DNA from: Acidobacteriota bacterium
GTDB taxonomy: Bacteria > Acidobacteriota > Thermoanaerobaculia > Gp7-AA8
DNA length: 6,810 bases
Assembly (NCBI GenBank): GCA_003222375.1
Contig: QHVX01000044.1
Span: 1 to 6,810 of the forward strand
Reading direction: 5' to 3'
In this document: positions 1-5,449 of the stretch, piece after piece
How positions within the stretch are numbered: position 1 is the first letter of the stretch
Layout: each line of letters starts with the position of its first letter
Program-made: the position numbers and the translations under genes
The notes under the pieces: generated by a model
The model's database searches: none
Seen by the model: the letters and a program-made list of their open reading frames with translations, nothing else
Told to the model about the DNA's origin: nothing

Positions 1-18
1 GATTTACAAGAAATAGCG

Positions 19-47
19 TTAACCAAACTGTCCACCGACCGTATTAG
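19..47 (+). promoter_or_regulatory. weak candidate promoter for the sigma-factor cassette
   Basis: A TTAACC hexamer (19-24) and a TATTAG hexamer (42-47) are separated by 17 bp. Each matches 4 of 6 bases of the housekeeping -35 and -10 consensus. Transcription would start near 54, about 15 nt before the first ATG at 70. An ECF-type promoter read from the same bases (AACC around 21-24 and CGTA at 40-43) is equally conceivable, since ECF sigma factors often transcribe their own operon. Nothing else is visible in bases 1-60. Such weak matches are common by chance. Confidence 0.22.
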
Positions 48-69
48 CGTCCGGTAAGTCGGAGGCTGT

Positions 70-228
70 ATGGAAGCTAATCTCATCTGGATTCCCATCG
101 TCGGAATGCTCACGACATTCGGCATGATCGTCGCGGTTGTCTGGCTGATCACGCGTGCAAGGCAGCGGGCTGCGCAGTACCGCGCCGAAGTGCAGTTGAG
201 AATGATCGACCGCTTTGGAAGCGGGTAG
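70..228 (+). CDS. small membrane protein, N-terminal part of an amber-split gene
   Basis: This reading frame encodes 52 residues from ATG at 70, with a good Shine-Dalgarno GGAGG at 61-65 four bases upstream. Residues 5-28 form one hydrophobic transmembrane helix. A basic, Arg/Gln-rich amphipathic stretch follows (about 29-46), then the residues IDRFGSG directly before TAG at 226-228. The frame continues after the amber codon without any shift as EFVNFLESPAGRQFL, and the reading frame at 235-510 is its direct continuation. I remember single proteins from Acidobacteriota in which a similar FGS-x-EF-FL-AGR-FL stretch is unbroken, so this is most likely the N-terminal third of one roughly 146-residue protein. 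It may be a pseudogene, a sequencing error, or a real short protein followed by translational restart. No biochemical function is known to me. Confidence 0.55.
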   Translation: MEANLIWIPIVGMLTTFGMIVAVVWLITRARQRAAQYRAEVQLRMIDRFGSG

Positions 229-234
229 GAATTC

Positions 235-510
235 GTGAATTTTCTCGAATCGCCGGCCGGCCGTCAGTTTCTGCAGGAGCCGAGGCGCAATGCCCGCGAG
301 CGCGCGATGGGCGGCTTGCGGACCGGAGTCATCCTCCTTTTCCTCGGGCTCGCGTTCGCATTCGGCTACGTTGCCGAGCACGATCCCGGTTTCTTCATTC
401 CGGCCTTCATCCTCGGCGGATTGGGCATCGGATTCCTGGTTTCGGCAGCGATTTCCTGGAAATTGACCGACAAGCTGGATGTGACGCCACAGCCGCCATC
501 CAGCACGTGA
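235..510 (+). CDS. small two-helix membrane protein, C-terminal part of an amber-split gene
   Basis: This stretch encodes 91 residues from GTG at 235, in the same frame as the 70-228 reading frame and only 6 bases after its stop. An AGGA at 227-230 overlaps the amber codon and stands 4 bases before the GTG, so restart by ribosomes that have just terminated is plausible. The first 25 residues are polar and basic. Two hydrophobic helices follow, about residues 27-46 and 52-74, with a short polar tail (DKLDVTPQPPSST). Joined to the upstream part, the product would be a three-helix membrane protein with a cytoplasmic linker, placed just before an ECF sigma-factor gene. Its role is unknown; a membrane sensor or scaffold for the sigma system is a guess from position alone. 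Confidence 0.6.
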   Translation: MNFLESPAGRQFLQEPRRNARERAMGGLRTGVILLFLGLAFAFGYVAEHDPGFFIPAFILGGLGIGFLVSAAISWKLTDKLDVTPQPPSST

Positions 511-514
511 TCTC

Positions 515-1087
515 ATGACCGCCGATGCTTTAGCGCTGACGTCGCCGCTCGCCTTCGCAACGGCGACCTTTCGCAAACCGCCGAAGAGGCCGATGAACGA
601 GGCGAAATTCGAAGCCTTCTACCGAAAGACAGCCGGACGGCTGTGGTCGTACATCTTTCGCATGACCGGCAACGCCGCGACCGCCGACGATCTACTGCAG
701 AAGACTTTCTTTCGTTTCCTGCGAAGCAATCCGACCATCGCTGACGACGATCATCTGCGCCATTACATCTTCAAGACCGCGACGAATCTGGTGTTCGATC
801 ACTTTCGCGAGGTCAAACGCCATCACGAAGTCGTTTTCGATGCCGTGACGACTCCTTCGATAACCGTCGATCTGCGCCACGACATGATGCGCGTCTTCGC
901 GGAGCTCAAGCCGCAGGAGCGCGCGTTGCTGTGGCTGGCGCACGTCGAAGGCTCATCGCACGAGGAGATCGCGGACGCGATCGGAGTGAAGGCGAAGAGC
1001 GTTCGCGTGATGCTCTTTCGCGCGCGCAAGCGCCTCGGCGGCATCCTCGAGAAGCGCGGACTCGCGCCGGAGACTCGCCATGTCTGA
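515..1087 (+). CDS. ECF-type RNA polymerase sigma factor (sigma-70 family)
   Basis: The 190-residue product has the two-domain layout of extracytoplasmic-function sigma factors, which direct RNA polymerase to a small stress or envelope regulon. Region sigma2 covers about residues 32-100, with the helix ADDLLQKTFFRFLR (57-70) matching the region that binds core polymerase and the -10 element. Region sigma4 covers about 123-175, with the helix-turn-helix around HEEIADAIGVKAKSVRVMLFRARKRL for -35 recognition. The start is uncertain. ATG at 515 gives a 26-residue N-terminal extension but has no Shine-Dalgarno. ATG at 593 starts exactly at the sigma2 domain and follows GAAGAGG (583-589). The gene lies 4 nt after the membrane-protein frame and overlaps the next gene by 8 nt. 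The family is clear; the subgroup and target regulon are not. Confidence 0.93.
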   Translation: MTADALALTSPLAFATATFRKPPKRPMNEAKFEAFYRKTAGRLWSYIFRMTGNAATADDLLQKTFFRFLRSNPTIADDDHLRHYIFKTATNLVFDHFREVKRHHEVVFDAVTTPSITVDLRHDMMRVFAELKPQERALLWLAHVEGSSHEEIADAIGVKAKSVRVMLFRARKRLGGILEKRGLAPETRHV

Positions 1088-1469
1088 CTTTGAATCCGAA
1101 GTCGACGCCTGGATGAAGAAGTTCGCGCAAGTCGATGAGCGCCGCGGTCCGCTTCCCGACGCGAGCGCGCTGTGGGTCAAAGCGAAGCTGATGCAGTCGA
1201 CCGCCGCGATGGAGCGCGCGTCGAAGCCGATCACGCGAATTCAGATCGCGGCCTATCTACTGGTCGCAGGAAGCTGGGCCGCGCTTCTGACGTGGAAGTG
1301 GAACGCGCTCAGCGCCTGGTTCAACAGCTTCTCTCCCGCCCACATCATCCTCGGCGCCTCTGGCGCGCAGGCCGCGAACTCTCTGTCGCTCACGTTTTTC
1401 ATGATGCTGATCGCGCTGGCGTCGGTGACGATGATGCTGGCGTTCCACACCATCTTGGCCGAGGAGTGA
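1080..1469 (+). CDS. two-helix membrane protein, candidate partner (anti-sigma) of the ECF sigma factor
   Basis: The 129-residue product starts at ATG 1080 inside the last codons of the sigma gene (8-nt overlap), with GGAG at 1069-1072 seven bases upstream, so the two are probably translated together. Residues 1-50 are soluble and charged (acidic start, then a DERRGPLPDASALWVKAKL segment). Two transmembrane helices follow at about 54-72 and 103-125, joined by a loop of about 30 residues. The N-terminal cytoplasmic domain plus membrane anchor, encoded directly after a sigma gene, is the usual layout of an anti-sigma factor. The HxxxCxxC zinc motif of the common ZAS anti-sigma domain is absent: the segment has no Cys and no suitable His. 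I do not recognise the family. The regulatory role is inferred from gene order. Confidence 0.75.
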   Translation: MSDFESEVDAWMKKFAQVDERRGPLPDASALWVKAKLMQSTAAMERASKPITRIQIAAYLLVAGSWAALLTWKWNALSAWFNSFSPAHIILGASGAQAANSLSLTFFMMLIALASVTMMLAFHTILAEE

Positions 1470-1474
1470 CGTCA
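1467..1474. other. 8-bp palindrome formed by two convergent stop codons
   Basis: The bases TGACGTCA form a perfect palindrome made of the + strand stop (TGA, 1467-1469), a CG spacer, and the - strand stop of the methyltransferase gene (TCA, 1472-1474). It is therefore explained by gene ends and does not need to be a protein-binding site. It marks the convergence of two operons with no room for separate terminators. Confidence 0.6.
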
Positions 1475-2197
1475 GAATGACGCGTGTATCAGCACGCGCT
1501 TGTAGGTGTAGAAGTACGGCCGATGATTTCCGATCCGCTTTGACAGTCGCTCGCGATAGAGCGGCATGAAGCGTGGATCGCCGCGGTCATAAAAGGTCAG
1601 CAGCGTTCCCTTCACCCACTCGAACACATCTTCGCTCGATGGCAGAACGTGTCCGTAGATCTGCATTCGAACGTGCTGGCGCTTGAATCCGAGCTCGAAC
1701 AGCAGCTCGGCATAGCGCTCCGGCGTGAGGAGCGGCACGACTTTCACTTCCAATCCGAGCTCTCGCGCAACCTGGGCCGCCGTAATGTGGGACCAATGGC
1801 CGTCATTGGCGGGCATCTGCACCGCGAGCTGGCCGTCGCGTGTCAACATCTTCGACAGCCGCGCGAAGAGCCGCTCATGGTCCTGTACCCAATGGAACGC
1901 GGCGTTCGAGAAGATCAGATCGAATGGTTTTCCATCGAACAATTCGATGTTCGTGTTCTGGAAGTGCAACCCGGGAGCGGATGGTGCTTTCTCGAGCATC
2001 GATGCCGAATTGTCGATGCCCAGCGTCTCCATCGCCTTTACTTGTTTATGGAGCGCGCGCGTCAGCTCGCCGGTGCCGCATCCGAGGTCGAGGATGCGCA
2101 TGTTGGGACGAGGATCGATGAGCGCGACGAGGTCCCAGAACGGCTGCGCGCGCTCGGCCTTGAATTTTTCGTACTGGTCGGGCGACCACGCGCTCAA
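1472..2197 (-). CDS. tam: Tam-like SAM-dependent methyltransferase (trans-aconitate 2-methyltransferase family)
   Basis: The 241-residue product is a class I Rossmann methyltransferase. Motif I is DLGCGTG (37-43), the acidic residue for the SAM ribose is probably D62 in GIDNS, and the post-motif strand is FDLIFSNAAFHWVQDH (92-107). The start pattern WSPDQYEKFKAERAQPF, the N-A-x-x-x-W-x-x-DH segment, LAVQMPAN (124-131) and EWVKGTLL (193-200) parallel E. coli Tam, which methylates trans-aconitate, an inhibitor of aconitase. Substrate identity is inferred from this resemblance. I chose the TTG at 2197 because the product then begins like Tam and overlaps the stop of the upstream peptidase gene as TTGA, although no clear Shine-Dalgarno precedes it. 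A longer frame from ATG at 2278 would only add residues read inside the peptidase gene. The gene is last in the tetR operon and converges on the sigma cassette. Confidence 0.82.
   Translation of the reverse strand: MSAWSPDQYEKFKAERAQPFWDLVALIDPRPNMRILDLGCGTGELTRALHKQVKAMETLGIDNSASMLEKAPSAPGLHFQNTNIELFDGKPFDLIFSNAAFHWVQDHERLFARLSKMLTRDGQLAVQMPANDGHWSHITAAQVARELGLEVKVVPLLTPERYAELLFELGFKRQHVRMQIYGHVLPSSEDVFEWVKGTLLTFYDRGDPRFMPLYRERLSKRIGNHRPYFYTYKRVLIHASF
1481..1498. terminator. possible hairpin at the convergent operon ends
   Basis: CGCGTG (1481-1486) and CACGCG (1493-1498) form a perfect 6-bp stem around a 6-base loop. The hairpin begins 11 bases after the + strand stop and lies inside the last codons of the methyltransferase gene. 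There is no T-run after it on either strand, so it is at best a weak terminator of the sigma operon, and it may be chance in GC-rich DNA. Confidence 0.25.
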
Positions 2198-4833
2198 CGG
2201 AGATGGTCCCAGTTCATGATCGCGTTCATCACCAGCGCGTAGCTGCCCTGCGTGTTCTGACGCCACATCGGATTGCACGCGAACAGAATCACGTGACCAC
2301 GACCGCGCGGCGCGTCGATCACCGCCGGCTTGCCCGCCAGCTCGTCGCCGCCGTCGAGCATTCCCGACATCAGGAGCTGATCGGCTTTCTTCGCGAAGGA
2401 CACGATGACGCGAGGGCGATCTTCCGGACGCGGCATTGCATAATCGGAGTTCCCCGGCAAATCTTCAGGCGGCTGGAATCCTTCTTCGCCGGCCGCAGGC
2501 TTCGGACGCTCGGGCAGCGGGACGAACGGACGCCCCTGCGGAACATCGGGATCGTCCTTGCTTCCGCGGCCGCTGGGGCGCGTCTCGGCCGGCGGTTCGG
2601 GTGTCAGGCCGACACGAAAAACAGGCGAGCTGGAAAAGTATAACGGTATTGTTTCATCATATCCTGTAACGATTGGACTCTTCTTGTCGATGACCGTCGC
2701 GGCAACGATCGTTCCGGGCGCCCGCAGCTTTGTCGATGGCACCACGCGGACCCAACGCGCGAGACCGTAGTCGGCCGCCCACACCGACGTATCGCGCGCC
2801 GTGATGAGCAGTCCGCCGTCCTCGACGAAGCGCGCGATGTTATCGACTCCTGTCAGGCCGAGACCGGGACGCATGTCGTCGGTCTGATCGACGCCGAGGT
2901 TCGGAGTCAGCTCGGTTTTCTTCCAGGGCAGCGGAGGGCCGGGCGCGAAGCCGTTGACGATTTCCTGCGACGAGTTGTTGCTCCCCGTCGGCGGAAACAA
3001 GATGACATCGAACTTCTCGCGCAGATTCGGCGTGCGCGACGCATCCTGAGTCGAAATGTACGTGTAAGGGATATCCATGCTTTCGAGCGCCAGCCGCCAC
3101 CATCCTTCGTCCTGCGTGCGGAGCCACGTGTGCATGATCGCGATGCGCGGGCGAGCTGCGTCCTTCCAATGCTGCTTGAAGAAGAGAGCTTCGGCATTAT
3201 TCGCCGGTGCTACCGGCATCTCGCGTCCGGCCCACAAATGCATCCGGACTTTGAGGACATCGGGATTCGCGACGCGCTTGAATTCGACATTCTTCAGATA
3301 GCCGAGCGTCCAGCCGGTGTCGTCGTAGACCTTCTCATCGCTGCGCACATACTGCGTGTCGAGCATGGTGTCAGCGAGCCGACTGTACGGCTGATCCATG
3401 CGCACGATGAAAGATCCGGCCGCGAACGTGACCGCCTTCTCCTCAGTTTTCGGCGGCCAGTTCGTCTTCAGCGTGAACGGCTCCTCCGAAGTTTGTACTT
3501 CGATTCCATGCTGCATGAGCAGGTTCATCAGGTCGTAGAGATTGCCGAGGCGCTTCTGGCCTCGATCAAAGACCCACGCGGCAGGTCCTTCGTTCGTCGC
3601 CTTCGCGACTGAGCGTTTGCCGAGGAGATAGAACTGCTCGAGAAAATGGGCGCGGCGATCCGCCATATCGCTGAGCGCGAGGAGCAATCCGCTCTGTTGA
3701 TAGTTGACGTTGTTGCGCAGCGACCACTTGACCGTCGGAAGCGGAGGGTTCGGCCGATACCACTCGCGATCGCTTTGCCCGCGCACGACGCGGTTCTCCG
3801 TCGACGGATATCGATTGCCGAACGTCTCGTAGAAACGACCGATCGTGTTGTGCCCCATGCCGATCCAGAACATGTAGTTCGGAGCCCACCCATCGTAGAA
3901 ACCCCACGTCCACACGCCCGGCACACCGCGCTGCGCCATCTCCTGAACCTCGTGCCATGCCATGCGGTGCCACTCGTCAACCATGATCGGATCGAGCGAC
4001 GAGTTGTAGGGACCGGTGCCCGTCGAGACGTACATGAACGGTACTGACTCGTGCAGATCGTGGATGACCTGCGGGTGAAAATCGAAATAGGCGGTCAGGA
4101 CGTTGCGGCTCAGAGCGAGCGCCAGCCCCATGTTGTCGCGATTGTTGTCGTGCGCCACATAGTGCCCCCAGTACACCAGCGGTGGAGTCGGAAGTTTCGG
4201 ATTCTGCAGGCGGTAGCGAGAAAGGTCGACCTGGCGGTCGCGGCCATCGACTTCCAGCACCGGCGTCGTGAGAAAGATCACATTGTCGCGGATCTTCCGA
4301 ATCAGCGGTGTGTCCTCCACCGCCAGCCGGTACACGAGCTCCATCAACATCTCGGGGCTCCCCGTTTCGGGCGAATGCATCGCGCCGGTCGCGTAGTACA
4401 TCGGCTTGCCTTCCGCGACGAACCGTACCGCCTCCTCGCCGGAGGTTCTTCGCGGATCGGAGAGACGGCGCGTGATGTCTTTGTAATGCTCGAGATTGGC
4501 GATGTTCTGCTCGCTCGACACCGCCACCAGGATCATCTCGCGGCCCTCTTCGCTTTTTCCGATGCTGAAGACCTTCACGCGCGGCGATGCCGCTTCGAGG
4601 GCGCGCATGTATCGGTACACGTCTTCGGCGTAGGTCAGATGGTTCTCGGCACCGGCGATGTATCCGAGGAATGCCATAGGAGTCGGGACGCGGGCGGAAG
4701 CGGGAAGGTGATCGACAAGCTCGGTCGTGAACTGCGGGCCGGTCGTGAACTGCTTGATTTGCTGCGTGTATTCCGGATCGTCGGCAGCGTGCACCGACGC
4801 CGCGATCAAAGCGATCAGCGCGAGTTTCTTCAT
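2194..4833 (-). CDS. secreted M14-family zinc metallopeptidase with degenerate amidotransferase-like C-terminal domain
   Basis: The 879-residue product starts with a signal peptide (MKKLALIALIAASVHA, likely cut after residue 16), so it acts outside the cytoplasm. The M14 carboxypeptidase-type domain covers about 60-345. The HxxE zinc motif is H153-S-P-E156. An NR pair for substrate carboxylate binding is at 231-232, H261 in DLHES is the probable third zinc ligand, and E336 in RFYETFG is the probable catalytic glutamate. E336 lies 75 residues after H261, close to the 74 in carboxypeptidase A. About 350-550 is an uncharacterised middle region. About 560-879 resembles a class I amidotransferase-like fold (RIAIMHTW, FDVILFPPTG, FVEDGGLLITARD), but no nucleophilic Cys follows the GG turn. 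A Pro-rich insert lies at 745-808. It is encoded between tetR (ATGA overlap) and the methyltransferase (TTGA overlap). It likely cleaves peptides; the substrate is unknown. Confidence 0.9.
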   Translation of the reverse strand: MKKLALIALIAASVHAADDPEYTQQIKQFTTGPQFTTELVDHLPASARVPTPMAFLGYIAGAENHLTYAEDVYRYMRALEAASPRVKVFSIGKSEEGREMILVAVSSEQNIANLEHYKDITRRLSDPRRTSGEEAVRFVAEGKPMYYATGAMHSPETGSPEMLMELVYRLAVEDTPLIRKIRDNVIFLTTPVLEVDGRDRQVDLSRYRLQNPKLPTPPLVYWGHYVAHDNNRDNMGLALALSRNVLTAYFDFHPQVIHDLHESVPFMYVSTGTGPYNSSLDPIMVDEWHRMAWHEVQEMAQRGVPGVWTWGFYDGWAPNYMFWIGMGHNTIGRFYETFGNRYPSTENRVVRGQSDREWYRPNPPLPTVKWSLRNNVNYQQSGLLLALSDMADRRAHFLEQFYLLGKRSVAKATNEGPAAWVFDRGQKRLGNLYDLMNLLMQHGIEVQTSEEPFTLKTNWPPKTEEKAVTFAAGSFIVRMDQPYSRLADTMLDTQYVRSDEKVYDDTGWTLGYLKNVEFKRVANPDVLKVRMHLWAGREMPVAPANNAEALFFKQHWKDAARPRIAIMHTWLRTQDEGWWRLALESMDIPYTYISTQDASRTPNLREKFDVILFPPTGSNNSSQEIVNGFAPGPPLPWKKTELTPNLGVDQTDDMRPGLGLTGVDNIARFVEDGGLLITARDTSVWAADYGLARWVRVVPSTKLRAPGTIVAATVIDKKSPIVTGYDETIPLYFSSSPVFRVGLTPEPPAETRPSGRGSKDDPDVPQGRPFVPLPERPKPAAGEEGFQPPEDLPGNSDYAMPRPEDRPRVIVSFAKKADQLLMSGMLDGGDELAGKPAVIDAPRGRGHVILFACNPMWRQNTQGSYALVMNAIMNWDHLR
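4722..4753. repeat. short direct repeat in the peptidase gene
   Basis: The 14-base unit CGGTCGTGAACTGC occurs at 4722-4735 and again at 4740-4753, an 18-base period. On the coding strand it encodes QFTTGP followed by QFTTEL (residues 28-39), just after the signal peptide. It may be a small in-frame duplication. Related proteins as I remember them have an FTT...F.TEL segment here, so at least part is ordinary family sequence. Confidence 0.6.
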
Positions 4834-5429
4834 ACCATCATCCCGTTTCTCAACACGTCGCAGATCTCCTTCACGACTTCCATCGAGTTTTTTCCGAACG
4901 GCTCGGGGACGTTGAACAAGATCTCCAGCGAAAAGTAGTTGAAGAAAATGCGCGAGGTCATCAGCAGCGCCGAAATCGGCGAGACTCCCGGACGCAGCCG
5001 CCCGCGGATTTCGTCGATCTCCGATAGCGATGCGTACCGCTGCCCCATCTCGCTATAGAACTTGCGGATGTGCGTTCCGTCGAACTCGATGACGTCGACG
5101 TAGATCAGCGCGATGTACGAGCGGAACTCCCGCACGCTGTCGCGCGCCGCGAGGCCGAGCTGCTCCAGATTCTCCGGAAATCCGCCGCCGGACAGCACGC
5201 GTGTGTACGGATAGCGTTTGCTGTCGGTGATCATCCAGAATTCGTCGAGCAGCGTCCGGAAGATCGCTTCCTTGTCGGGAAAATGATGATAGACATTCCC
5301 CGTCGAGGTACCCGCTTCATCGGCGATGTCGCGGACCGTCGTGGCCCGATAACCCTGATGCGAGAAAAGCTGCAGCGCGGCGTCGAGCACCTGACGGCGG
5401 CTTTGCTCGGACTTCGCGGCACGCGGCAT
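4830..5429 (-). CDS. TetR-family transcriptional regulator
   Basis: The 199-residue product has the N-terminal TetR DNA-binding domain. Helix 1 begins near SRRQVLDAALQLFSHQGY (10-27), and the helix-turn-helix is at about 30-50, ending in the family signature TGNVYHHFPDKEAIF (43-57). Residues from about 60 to the end form the variable, mostly helical ligand-binding and dimerisation domain. Its ligand cannot be predicted. ATG at 5429 is the natural start for the family. No Shine-Dalgarno precedes it, and a TATAGT at 5437-5442 on the same strand suggests a leaderless message. The stop overlaps the peptidase start as ATGA, so the regulator heads a three-gene operon. It is divergent from amt across a 20-bp gap, the usual place for a TetR operator, so control of its own operon and perhaps amt is likely but inferred. 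Confidence 0.93.
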   Translation of the reverse strand: MPRAAKSEQSRRQVLDAALQLFSHQGYRATTVRDIADEAGTSTGNVYHHFPDKEAIFRTLLDEFWMITDSKRYPYTRVLSGGGFPENLEQLGLAARDSVREFRSYIALIYVDVIEFDGTHIRKFYSEMGQRYASLSEIDEIRGRLRPGVSPISALLMTSRIFFNYFSLEILFNVPEPFGKNSMEVVKEICDVLRNGMMV

Positions 5430-5436
5430 GGCGCGA

Positions 5437-5442
5437 ACTATA
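5437..5442 (-). promoter_or_regulatory. -10 element for the tetR-peptidase-methyltransferase operon
   Basis: Read on the - strand, these bases are TATAGT, 5 of 6 matches to TATAAT. The element ends 7 bases before the tetR ATG (5429), so transcription would start at or within a base or two of the start codon. No good -35 hexamer is seen 16-19 bp upstream, which would lie inside amt. It overlaps the amt -10 element on the other strand. Confidence 0.5.
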
Positions 5443-5444
5443 AT
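5439..5444 (+). promoter_or_regulatory. -10 element for amt
   Basis: A perfect TATAAT lies in otherwise GC-rich sequence and ends 5 bases before the amt ATG at 5450. The expected transcription start about 6-7 bases downstream falls on or next to that ATG, giving a leaderless or near-leaderless mRNA. This agrees with the lack of any Shine-Dalgarno. No convincing -35 is seen at the expected distance. CATGG (5427-5431) and CCATG (5448-5452) frame the gap symmetrically and could be part of an operator, though the CAT and ATG parts are simply the two start codons. Confidence 0.55.
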
Positions 5445-5449
5445 TGACC

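Noticed and set aside
19..576. Open reading frame of 185 codons on the - strand across the first genes
   Set aside because: The product has no domain, and it runs against two + strand frames with membrane helices and a good Shine-Dalgarno.
1080..1469. Zinc-binding anti-sigma (ZAS) domain
   Set aside because: The protein has no cysteine and no HxxxCxxC pattern, so only the gene position supports an anti-sigma role.
1467..1474. TGACGTCA as a regulator-binding palindrome
   Set aside because: It is fully accounted for by two opposing TGA stops with a CG spacer, and it lies at gene ends rather than in a promoter.
1649..2242. Open reading frame of 197 codons on the + strand
   Set aside because: It is antisense to the Tam-like methyltransferase, whose motifs are unambiguous. 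The predicted product has no recognisable features.
4051..4938. Open reading frame of 295 codons on the + strand
   Set aside because: It lies antisense to the clear M14 peptidase and the end of tetR. Its product is low-complexity and rich in Arg/His/Val with no domain. GC-rich codon use on the other strand explains the open frame.
5444..5449. TTGACC as a -35 element or TTG 5444 as the amt start
   Set aside because: No -10 hexamer follows TTGACC at 16-18 bp, and TTG 5444 begins inside the TATAAT element. ATG 5450 two codons later is the simpler start.
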